Origin: Phycisphaerales bacterium
Lineage (GTDB): Bacteria > Planctomycetota > Phycisphaerae > Phycisphaerales > UBA1924
NCBI GenBank assembly: GCA_020847535.1
Contig: JADLBU010000006.1
Coordinates: forward strand, 1-64,000
Length of the DNA: 64,000 bases
Direction of reading: 5' to 3'
The translations under genes and the position numbers were made by a program. Shown here piece after piece: positions 53,401 through 61,610 of this stretch (positions are counted from its first letter, which is position 1; every line of letters starts with the position of its first letter). Below the pieces are notes generated by a model. The model was not told the DNA's origin, did no database searches, and saw nothing but the letters and a program-made list of their open reading frames with translations.

Positions 53401-56400
53401 GAACGTGATGTTGCCGCCGCCGGTCAGCGCAGTCACCGATGCGGGTGTCAGCGTCGTCGGGCCGGTCACGGTGATCGTGCCGGCGCCGCCGGTCCGGAGG
53501 TTGCCTCCGACACGGACCTCGGTCCCGCCCGTCAGCGAGATCGGGCTTGCGCCCAGCGAGCGGAGCTGGTTGGTCGTCGTGAGCGTGCCCGTGGCGTTGT
53601 AGGTCTGGGCCTCGTCGGTCGTCGTGCTGCCGGTCGAGATGTCGGCGCCCGTGGCCGTGATCGAATCAAGCCCCGCGGTGTTGACATCGTGGTTGACGCC
53701 GCTGATATCGATGTTGCCCGTGCCCGCCGTCAGCGTCAGGTCCGTATCCGCGCCGGTGACGTTGCCGGCGACCGTGATCGATCCCCCGCCCGTGACGACC
53801 GCAAGCGCCGCCGGACCAAGCGCGACGTTCCCGGTAGCGGTGACGTTGCCGCCCGCGGTTGTCAGGTTTCCGCCCAGCGTGGTCGGACCGTCATAGAGCT
53901 GGCCGCCCGTGGTCTGGACCGTGCTGGTCGTGGCGATCGTCCCGCCGCTGGCCGCGAACGACTGCACCGGAGTGGTTCCCCCGACCGTTCCAACCGAGAT
54001 CGCCCCGCCCGGGGCGTTGATCGTGAGGTTGGCCGCACCATCCACGGCCGCGAGCGTCACGTTCTCGTTGCCGCTGGTCGTGAAGTTCTGTGATGACCCG
54101 TTGAGCGTGGTGTCGCCGCTGACGGCGATCGAACCGTTGACCGATGTCAGATTCCCGCTCACCGCGGCATCCCCGGTGAAGGCGATGTCGCCGTTGGTCG
54201 TGGTCGCCAGGTTGCCGGTTGCGGTCGTATTCCCGGTGTAGCTCTGGTTGCCCGTGGAGGAGACACCCGTGACGGCGATCGTGTTGCCCGTCACAGTCAG
54301 CGTCGAGAGACCCGAGGCGCTACCCGTGATCCCCACATCCCCGCCGCCCGCATTGATCGCCAGCGCGTTGCCGGCGCCCGTCACCGTGCCGTTGAGAGTG
54401 ACATCATCCGCCGCAGCGCCAGCGCTCGTGATGGCAATCGCCCCGTCAAGCGTCGTCGCGCCGGTCACGGCGATCGCGCCCGTCCCGGTGCTCGTCAGGT
54501 CGCCAGAGAGCGTGGTCGCACCTGTGTACGCCTGGTTGCCAGTCGATGTGACGTTCTGCAGCGCGATCGTCGCGCCTCCGGCCGTGAAGTCCTCCAGTCC
54601 GGTCGCATTGCCGGCGACGACGATGTCGCCCGCGCCGGCCGTCAGCGTCAGGTCGTTGGCAGCGCCGGTGATCGCCACCAGGTTGATGTCCCCGCCCGTG
54701 CTGGTGATCGAGCGATCCCCCGCCAGCGTCGTGGTCCCCACGACCGAGACATTTCCGCCCGCGGTCGCCAGGTCGCCGTTGATGGTCAGTCCGCCCGTGT
54801 ACGACTGGTTTCCAGTCGTCGTGACAGCCTGGACCGAGATGGTGTTGCCCGTCGCCGTCAGGGTCGAAAGGCCGCTGGCGTTGCCGCCGATCGTGGCGCT
54901 GCTTCCCGCGCCCGTCAGCGTCAGCGCATTGCCGCCACCGGTCACCGTGCCGCTCAGCTGGACACCGCCGGTCGTGCCGCTGACCGCGGAAGTGCCCGCA
55001 AGCGTCGTGTTGCCCGTTATGAATACGTGCGCGCCCGAGCTGGCGAGGTTGCCGTTGAGCGTCGTCGCGCCGGTGTAGTCCTGGTTGCCCGTGCTCGATA
55101 CCGCCCGCAGCGAGATGGTTGCCCCGGTCGCATCGACCGTGGTCAGCCCGCTGGCAGCGCCCTGGAGGGCGATCGCCCCCGCAGCGCCAGAGTCAAGCGT
55201 CAGGGCATTGCCGCCGCCCGTGATCGTGCTCGTGAAGGTGATGTCGTCGCTGGCGGATCCGCCGTTGGTGGTGATCTCCACGGTGTCCGACAGCGTCGCC
55301 GCCCCGGTGAGCACGATCGAACCGGCGGTCGTGCTTGTGAGATCCCCGCCCAGCGTCGTCGGGCCTGTGTACGACTGGGCTCCCTGCGTCGTCACCCCCG
55401 GAAGCGTGATCGATGCACCGGTGGCCGTGAGAGATGCCAGGGGCGTTCCAACCCCGCCCACCGCACCGGTCATCAAGATCGCCGCTTCGCCCGCATCGAC
55501 GATCAACTCTCTCGCCGTCCCGTCCGAGTTGATGGTGGACCCGAACGTGATATCCGCCCCGTTATCGTCGAGCGAAACAATCGAAATCGAGTTGCCGCTT
55601 CCGGGCGATAGCGTGACCGCCCCGTCCAGGCTGATCGGGCCATCCTCTGTCTGGATGTTTCCCTCCAGCTCGATCGTGGAAGTCGAGATCGTCACCGACC
55701 CGTTCGATGTGCCCGTGATCCCGGTCACGGTGGCGCTCGACCCGCGGAACACAAACGGATCCAAAATCGTCACCGTGTCGATCGCGATCGCGTGCGTGCC
55801 GTTGCTTCGGCCGATGGTCACCAGCACCAGGTCCGGCTGCGTCCCGATCGCCGCCAGCTCTCCATCGCTGATGTGCAGCCCCACCCCGTCCGCCGCCGTG
55901 CCGACATCGATCGCCAGGTTGGGAGTGAACGGCTGGAGCGTCAAGCCGCCCGTCCCCGTCACCGACCCGTTCCCACCCGTGAAGTTCAGCTCATCGCCCG
56001 TCAGCGTCAGGTTGTTGCCGTTGAGGTCCAGATCACCCGAGAACGTCAGCGTCCCCGTGCCGATCGACACCTCCGCGTTGGACTGCACATCCGCATCCCC
56101 GATCGTCACGCTCGGGGATGGGCTGAAATCCAGGTCGGTGGAGATGATGAACGGCCCATTGCCGCTGATCGTCAGGTTCGCCCCGGCAACCTTGGAAGCC
56201 GTCGTGATCGACACCGAGCCGTCGTCGGACTGCAGCGTGTAGTTGACGCCCTGGACATTCGTCGCGGCGTTAAACTGCGATGCGTTGGCGATCTGCGAAT
56301 CGACGATGTTGCCATCCTGGCGATGGATGTATGTCGCCGGGGATGTCGCCCCGCCCGCCGACGCGTGGAACTGCGGCGCGTTCGTAATCGCATCAACCGT

Positions 56401-59400
56401 CGCCGTCGTCGATGCCCCACCCGTGCCGTCACCGGCGCGCAGCGTGATGCTGTCCGATGACAAGTCCGCCCCCGCCGCCGAGAACGAGAGGTTTCCGGTG
56501 CCGTCGGTCCCCGACCGCAGCGTCATCGATGTCCCCGCCGTGACGTTCCCGCCGATCTGCAGGTTGCCGCTGGCGTTGATCGCCGCCGTCGTCGCCGCGT
56601 CGATGGCATCGCTGGCCGTCAGGCTGACGGCCCCGCCGCCCACCGACACCAACCCCGCCGTGGATCTCAAGGTGTCGCCCACCGTCACCGCGCCGGTGTG
56701 CGTCAACGTCAAGGCACCGTTGGTCGCCGTCACCTCCGCCGAGTTGATGAAATCCGTCCCCGTGCTCGTGAACGTCGTCCCGCCCGTCACCGCGCCCGAG
56801 ATCGACACATTGCCCGAGGTCGCGGTGGTCGCCGCCGTGGTCGCGGAGGTGATCGTGCCCGCCGCCGTCACGCTCACGCCCGTCCCCGTCACGGACACCG
56901 AGCCCGCGTTGGAGGTCGCCGCCGCACCGATCGTCGCGAGCCCCGCGTCGGCCGTGATTGCCAGGACATCGTCGGCGATTACCGCCGCGTTGATGTCCAC
57001 CGTCGAGCCGTTGATCGTCAGGTTCTGCGTGGCGGCGTTGATCGATGCATCCACCGTGTCGTTGATCGTCACGGCACCGCTGTGGTCCAGCAGGATGCTG
57101 CCATCGGCCGCCTGCATCTGCGCGCCCACGCTGTTGGTGAAATCGACACCAGTGCTCGTCAGGTCCGTCCCCGCCGAGACCGGCCCCGTGAACGACACGT
57201 TCCCGGTCGATGTCAATTCGAACGAGCCGCCGGCCTCGCCGCCCGTCAGCGTCGTATTCCCGGCCTCCACAAGCTCGACATTGCCCGCGACCGAGCCGCC
57301 GCTCCCATCGTCCGATCTCGTCCGGGCCCGCAGCGAACCGAACGTGTTGCCCACGTTGGTCACGCTGATGCTGCTGCCGGTCGTCTTGAGCGTCGTGAAG
57401 TCCGCCAGGCCGCCGATCGCCAGCAGCCCCGTGGAGTTGATCGCGTTGCGCGATGTGAACGTCGCGTTGCCGGTCGTCGAAACCGCGCCGAACTGAAGCG
57501 TCGCGCCGTCCATCGACAGCGTCGAGAGCGCCGTCACGCCCACCGCGCCCTGCAGGTCGATGATCCCACCCGTGCCGGCGTCGATCGTCAGCCCCTGGGA
57601 GCCGGCGGCCTGGGCGTTCACAACCCCGGTCGCCGTCACGTTCGCGCCCGCATCGTTCCCGCCCGTCGTCGTATCGATTGTGGGGGCGGTCGCCGTGATG
57701 GTCACCGGCGCCTGCAGCTGGATCGCCTGCCCCGCGGTCGTGATGTTCCCGCCCAGCAGGATGCTGCTGCCGGCGAGCGTGAAGCTCGCATCACCAGTCC
57801 CCGAGAGCGCACCGGCTGTCGTGATCACGCCACCGCGGATCGTCGTCGGATCCAGGAACGCCGCCGAATCAATGCCGATCGCGTGCGTGCCGCCACTCCG
57901 GCCGATCGTGACCGAGTCGGTGCCCGTGAGGTTGCCGATGTCCGCATCCGTCAGATCCAGCACGCCCGCGTTGCCGCCGGGGCCGCCGATCTCGATCGCC
58001 ACCGTGTTCGTGGTCGGCTGAACCAGAAGGTCCGCCGCCCCTCCCAGCGCGCTTCCGAAATTGACCTCGTCCGCCGTGATCGTCAGGCCCAGGCCCGTGA
58101 TCGTGCCCGCGCCGCCGTCGAGCGTGATCGCCCCGCCGCCGGTCCCCGTCAGTGAAGCCCCCGATGCGAATGTCTTGACACCCTGGAAACGGATACCCGC
58201 GCCGGAGCTGTCTCCGGTAACCGTGATCAACCCGGCCGTGGGCGTCCGCACCGTCGTGGGCGCTAGGAAGCTCGCATCAGTCACGGCGATCGCATGCTCC
58301 CCGTTGCTGCGCCCGATCGTGAACGCGGTGAGCGTCGAGGGCACATTGGCGAGCACGGTCGAGTTGATCACCAGCGTGCCCGCGCCCGTACCGATGCCGA
58401 TGCTCTCGGTGGGCGTCGAGGGCTGCATGATGAGGCTGCCCGTGCCCGAGAACGCCTGCCCGCCGTTGAGCGTGAAGAGGTCGGCCGTCAGCGTCACCGA
58501 GGCCGAACCGATGTCAAGGTTGCTGGTCGTGATCCGGTTCACTCCGGCGTCGAGAACGAGGCTCGACGCAGTCACCGTGCCGTCGCCGGCGTCGAGAACA
58601 ATCCCGCCGGCGGTCGAGGTAAGCGAAGACCCGGTCGCGAAGGTCTTGGGTCCCTGCAGGCGGATGCTCGCCGCCGATATAGCGCCATCGACCGTGATCA
58701 TGCCGGTCGAGCCCGTGCGCACCGTGGTCGGCGCATCGAACGTCATCGCGCTCAACGCGACATCTGACGCCCCCGAACTGGGCCCGATGACCATGAACGT
58801 TTCGCCGCTGACCGCATCGATCTCGGTCTGCGACAGCACCAACTCCGATGCCGTGCCCGATCCGCCCACGACAACATCACGGCCGCTCCCTCGGGGCTGC
58901 AGCACCATCCCGGTCGCCGGCTGGATGGTTCCAGCGCCCGCGCCCAGATCAATCGAGTCGGCGGTGATCGTCATCGTTCCGCCGGAAGTAATCTGACCTC
59001 CGTCGGCCTTGGTGAACGAACCCGAATTTCCGCTCCCAGCCGTCAATCCCATCGTGCCCGTGCCGCTCAAGACCGCCGTGTTGGTGACCGCGATCTGCCC
59101 CGCCGTCCCACCCTGCTGGATCAACACCGGCGCATCAAACGCCGCAGTGCCGATCGTCGTCAGCGCTGTGCCGGTGTCGTGCCCGATCGTGAGCAGCGTG
59201 AAACCACCGCCCAGCGCCGCCACGTCCGTCGCGTCGAGGTCAAAGGTGCCGGTCGCCGCATCACCCACCGAGATCGACGCCCCTGCGCTCGTCGGTCGAA
59301 TCGTCAGCCCGGCTCCGCCCGTCACGCTGTCGGCGCCGCCACCGAAGTCGACCTGCACACCCTGGATCGTGATGTCCTGCGGACCCGTGTCGAGCGTGCT

Positions 59401-61440
59401 CGCCACGGTGACCGTCCCGCCGCTGGAGCTCACGGTGAACGCCTCATCGAACGCCGCCGCGTTGTTGAAGGTGACCCCCGTGGCGCCCGAAACGTCCTGC
59501 GACAGGTTCAGCGAGCCCGTGCCCGTGTTCCCGAACTGGATCAGCCCGCCCGTCGATGCCAGGTCCGCGTTGACGTTCGTGGACCCGCCCGTCGAGTTCA
59601 GAGAGATATTGCCCGCGCCCGTGACCGTCAGGGTCCCGGCAGCGCCAACGTCGATCTGCCCGGTGAGCGTCGTCAGGCCGATGTTGCCGCCCGTCGTCGA
59701 GAGCGCAGACCCTACCGCGACATTCCCGTTGCCGTTGCTGATCGTGATGTTGCCCGCCCCGGTCGAAATCGGGCCCAGTGTGATCGTGCAGGCCTCATTG
59801 CCCGAGGTCGATCCCAGGATCTGGATGTTGCCGGTTGTCGCGCCGATCGTCACGCCCGACAGGTCGATCGACCCCGCCGCCGCCGAGTTGCTGACCTGAA
59901 GCGACAGGTTGGTCGCACCAAGCTGGAGCCCACCCGTGAATGTTCCCGCCGCGCTGATCGACTCGGTCGCCTGAATCACGATGTCCGCGGTCGCCGCCCC
60001 GACCAGGCCCTCGATTTCAGACTCGAAGATCGTCGTCGGGCCCGTGTCCGTGAACACCACGGTGCCCGCCACGCCGCTGGGATTACCGGCAAACGTGTCA
60101 TCGCCATCGGCCGCGCCGTCATCGGTGCCGCCCTGGAGTGTCACGGTTGCCGGATCCAGCAGCAGCGAGCCGTTTGCGGCCGACCCGCGCAGATCGGCCG
60201 TGCCCCGGAACCGCAGGTTCTGCTTGCCCGAGACTTCCGCGAACCCGCCGTGCGAGCCCTCGCCCGCGCCGCGAGCGCTGATGTGGCCCGCGTAGTTCGT
60301 CTGGTCGTTGGACCACACGATCACCCGGCCGCCGTCGCCGGCAACCGTCGCATCGGCGTTGATCTGGGCCGTCGCCGTCACCGTCGTGCGGATCGCGTTG
60401 CGCTCAGCGCCGTTGCCCTGGAAGTTGCCGCCGATCAGCACCTCGCCGCCGCCGGCGGGACCCGATGCGTCGATCTGGCCGCTCACACCCACGTACTCGC
60501 CCAGCACCTTCACCGAACCGCCGCGATCACCCGCGACCGTAGTCGAGGCGTCGATCTTCCCTTCGATCGCCACCACGCCGCTCTTGGCCTCGGCATGCAC
60601 CGTCTTTGCCTTCACCGTCCCGGAGTTGCGGATCGCCAGCGAATAGACATCCCCGACCGCCCACGAACCCCCGCCCGACGCCTTGCTGCCGCCCGCCTTG
60701 GCGTCCTGGACATCCCCCGGCTGGTCGATGGTGACATACACCCGCCCGCCGTTCTCCCCGACCATGACGGTGTCGCCCGAGGCCATGACCACCGCGCCGC
60801 GATCGGCGATGATCGTGCCCGAGTTGCTGACGGTCTTGCCCACCAGCGTCACATCCCCGGCCTGGATCGTGCCCTTGTTCTCCACCGAGCCCTTGACGTC
60901 GGTAAAGCGGTACATCCCCTTGACGAAGTCCGCATCGGTGATGTTGCCCGCCGCGGCGTAGATGCCGGCGGCGTTGATCACCGCGCCCTGCCCAAAGATC
61001 ACCCCCGCGGGGTTGACGATGAACACGCGACCGTTGGCGAGCAGCTTGCCGTCGATCTTGGTCGGAGATGCCGAGTTGATCCGGTTGAGCACCCGTGCCA
61101 GCGCATCGGGCTGCACGAACTGCACCGTCTCGTTCTTCCCGATGTTGAAGCTCTTGTAGTTGATGACCGTCCGGTCCGCCGCGTGGATAACCGTCGTGTT
61201 CCCCTGCTTCTGGAACGACGCGCTGCCCGCAGACACCTGCGCGCCCTCGGGGCCCGCCGCCGCCGCCGAGGCGAGCATCGCAAGCGCCATCGCCGGCGCC
61301 AGGCCGCCGATCAGGCGACCGAACCCATCGACACCCACCGGCTCGCCGGCGATCGCCGCGACCGTCCGCGCCCGTCGCATCGCCGTCGAGCGGATCGAGT
61401 TCTTCTTAGCGCCCAAGCCGATGGTCCAGAACTTCTTCAT
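50401..61440 (-). CDS. Giant TpsA-type filamentous haemagglutinin-like exoprotein
   Basis: ATG 61440 (MKKFWTIGLGAKKNS) opens 3679 residues with an extended signal peptide of about 60 residues ending near ASAAAAGP. The TPS domain follows: FNIGKNETVQFVQPDALARV, INSASPTKIDGKLLANGRV and NPAGVIFGQG (a variant of the NPNGI motif). The TpsB gene is adjacent. The body is beta-helical repeats; the tightest run has units of about 91-98 residues marked by TTGNQSYTG-type segments. The last 250 residues are non-repetitive and helical (VDFLAGRAIYNDVPS). Such proteins act in adhesion or contact; the target is unknown. The gene's high repeat content makes assembly errors possible. Confidence 0.9.
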   Translation of the reverse strand: MKKFWTIGLGAKKNSIRSTAMRRARTVAAIAGEPVGVDGFGRLIGGLAPAMALAMLASAAAAGPEGAQVSAGSASFQKQGNTTVIHAADRTVINYKSFNIGKNETVQFVQPDALARVLNRINSASPTKIDGKLLANGRVFIVNPAGVIFGQGAVINAAGIYAAAGNITDADFVKGMYRFTDVKGSVENKGTIQAGDVTLVGKTVSNSGTIIADRGAVVMASGDTVMVGENGGRVYVTIDQPGDVQDAKAGGSKASGGGSWAVGDVYSLAIRNSGTVKAKTVHAEAKSGVVAIEGKIDASTTVAGDRGGSVKVLGEYVGVSGQIDASGPAGGGEVLIGGNFQGNGAERNAIRTTVTATAQINADATVAGDGGRVIVWSNDQTNYAGHISARGAGEGSHGGFAEVSGKQNLRFRGTADLRGSAANGSLLLDPATVTLQGGTDDGAADGDDTFAGNPSGVAGTVVFTDTGPTTIFESEIEGLVGAATADIVIQATESISAAGTFTGGLQLGATNLSLQVSNSAAAGSIDLSGVTIGATTGNIQILGSTSGNEACTITLGPISTGAGNITISNGNGNVAVGSALSTTGGNIGLTTLTGQIDVGAAGTLTVTGAGNISLNSTGGSTNVNADLASTGGLIQFGNTGTGSLNLSQDVSGATGVTFNNAAAFDEAFTVSSSGGTVTVASTLDTGPQDITIQGVQVDFGGGADSVTGGAGLTIRPTSAGASISVGDAATGTFDLDATDVAALGGGFTLLTIGHDTGTALTTIGTAAFDAPVLIQQGGTAGQIAVTNTAVLSGTGTMGLTAGSGNSGSFTKADGGQITSGGTMTITADSIDLGAGAGTIQPATGMVLQPRGSGRDVVVGGSGTASELVLSQTEIDAVSGETFMVIGPSSGASDVALSAMTFDAPTTVRTGSTGMITVDGAISAASIRLQGPKTFATGSSLTSTAGGIVLDAGDGTVTASSLVLDAGVNRITTSNLDIGSASVTLTADLFTLNGGQAFSGTGSLIMQPSTPTESIGIGTGAGTLVINSTVLANVPSTLTAFTIGRSNGEHAIAVTDASFLAPTTVRTPTAGLITVTGDSSGAGIRFQGVKTFASGASLTGTGGGAITLDGGAGTITGLGLTITADEVNFGSALGGAADLLVQPTTNTVAIEIGGPGGNAGVLDLTDADIGNLTGTDSVTIGRSGGTHAIGIDSAAFLDPTTIRGGVITTAGALSGTGDASFTLAGSSILLGGNITTAGQAIQLQAPVTITATAPTIDTTTGGNDAGANVTATGVVNAQAAGSQGLTIDAGTGGIIDLQGAVGVTALSTLSMDGATLQFGAVSTTGNATFTSRNAINSTGLLAIGGLADFTTLKTTGSSISVTNVGNTFGSLRARTRSDDGSGGSVAGNVELVEAGNTTLTGGEAGGSFELTSTGNVSFTGPVSAGTDLTSTGVDFTNSVGAQMQAADGSILLDHSGAVTINDTVDASINAATQNLTINGSTVDINAAVIADDVLAITADAGLATIGAAATSNAGSVSVTGTGVSVTAAGTITSATTAATTATSGNVSISGAVTGGTTFTSTGTDFINSAEVTATNGALTLTHTGAVTVGDTLRSTAGLVSVGGGAVSLTASDAIDAATTAAINASGNLQIGGNVTAGTSMTLRSGTDGTGNLSFSAAGADLSSDSITLRAGDGTGGASTTATVDAITNAPQFHASAGGATSPATYIHRQDGNIVDSQIANASQFNAATNVQGVNYTLQSDDGSVSITTASKVAGANLTISGNGPFIISTDLDFSPSPSVTIGDADVQSNAEVSIGTGTLTFSGDLDLNGNNLTLTGDELNFTGGNGSVTGTGGLTLQPFTPNLAIDVGTAADGVGLHISDGELAAIGTQPDLVLVTIGRSNGTHAIAIDTVTILDPFVFRGSSATVTGITGTSNGSVTISTSTIELEGNIQTEDGPISLDGAVTLSPGSGNSISIVSLDDNGADITFGSTINSDGTARELIVDAGEAAILMTGAVGGVGTPLASLTATGASITLPGVTTQGAQSYTGPTTLGGDLTSTTAGSIVLTGAATLSDTVEITTNGGSASDDITFTSTITGGGNALTLDSGAAGAIALQGAASGLTTVDATGATISLRAVSSTGNQDYTGATTLNGNLASSGAHVFITGNTTLAGTSAVSGTTGGVQLSGTVTGGGNALTLTGAGSSATIGGNASGLSTLTATGNTISVQAVTTTGNQSYTGGLTINGDLATAGGNVSVVGTTTLAGDRSITSTGGDINLVAITGAANDLTLTAGAGDIVVAGNATGLEDFTAGGATIALQNVTSTGNQAYTGATTLSGDLTSTGTGAIAVTGATTLDGAIAITSAGAAADDVTLNGTVTGAGNALAINAGGGDVGITGSASGLSTLTVTGNTIAVTGVSSTGNQSYTGNTTATGNLATTTNGDIAFTGDAAVSGNLTSVNGSIAVSGDTTLNGSSQNFTTSGNENVTLAAVDGAANLTINAPGGAISVGTVGGTTPVQSFAASGGTIATTSTVQTTGGQLYDGPTTLGGNLTTAGGNVTATGNVALGPAALAVVTGGGSITVAGNVTGADTDLTLTAGTGNIDISGVNHDVNTAGLDSITATGADISTGSTTTDEAQTYNATGTLTTTNQLRSLGASPISLTGGTEVRVGGNLRTGGAGTITVTGPTTLTPASVTALTGGGNITFANDVNGSANGATALTANAGAGTIAFGGDVGTATDRRLASVTASGGAVQLKSVSTTGAQQYGGAAALDGNLATGTGTIGFANAVTVMRDAQILSGGAVTFSGDLNGAAAGQQGLTVNAGSSGIAFQNVGGGTALEFLAATGAITSGNITTAGDQAYTGSLTTTGNLTSNQGAIAASTGPFSVSGDVSAAGSLTADTGANGITIGGATSAASATLTGSSISVVSVTTTADQTYTGSTASTGNLNSGGGVLVTGPLSAGGNVAAGTSFIVNGGAGAISVVGDTTAGAVTLVGGTIGINDVTTTGEQNYNGITTAGGNLISTGTGGILVAGPLAFTDADHTVQTSNGGISLGTVEGGQNLTFNSGASNITVGTVGGLGAAPDALAITGAGIALSGVTTSGAQTYTGDVNASSNLVSTGAGNITSVGNMSLTGSAHTIQTSGGTISLGTVNGASALTLNAGAGSISVQPIGATTPLTSLLATANSMTISDVATQGNQSFISVTPMSLGSTLSTVDGAISVDGGLRLINDSSILAGGNAGEVAILGNINSDGTARSLTINGARPAGNETTVASVVRIGGSIGEGSPLATLQFGDNTTDPNGSTIPPLSTIVIAPRESFNSDGSVKFTGDGGISFDSPADLSINADQFVMGFGQKITVFGNLNIGGSSSANASLVRLGDVSSTGAIVVRSDVIRLAGRRPAPLVTSGSGITQPDIGLDIVGRNGISFSSPAELETVDGGESVTFGADSIGAISVNVSNGLAQSLQFENGVSANSFQKGNAAVLMPLDLRADGRSATNVATAIAGATPKEADSGMVTQGVGISGALKEQLKQVGIYVKELSLDDQVDFLAGRAIYNDVPSVLNPADRDYEITANRLAIELVRDVLEAHRNIKAVAMEGAAADAVWSDRMAEIVASSWSECAKKVGKPVADVTTEEYIAFVQSDPTQSQAKDLLTSVHAFMEKIDALGLSPGEASVPKDTVLGYLAPTEGDVSKEQVAAAIAGIRARN
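51900..55430. repeat. Tandem coding repeats in the tpsA-like gene
   Basis: A unit encoding a TGNQSYTG-type core recurs. Its GTGTA-type segments (plus strand) sit at 54236, 54524, 54797, 55073 and 55367, spacings of 288, 273, 276 and 294 bases. All are multiples of three. More diverged copies continue to about 51900. Confidence 0.7.
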
Positions 61441-61610
61441 GGCCAACCCCGTTTCGCATCGGTCGTCCGCAGGCCCCCTGGAGCGCCCGCGCAAACGACC
61501 GGACTAAGCGACCAAAAACCTCTCGCTCGCACCCGGCCCATCGCCGGACGCAACCCAACCGCCAAAGCAAGCACCGACGCAACCCACCAGCACAACACCC
61601 ACACCACGTC

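Noticed and set aside
50401..61440. CRISPR array or noncoding tandem repeat in the repetitive region
   Set aside because: The repeats are long, diverged, in frame by multiples of three and encode beta-helix units, so they are coding.
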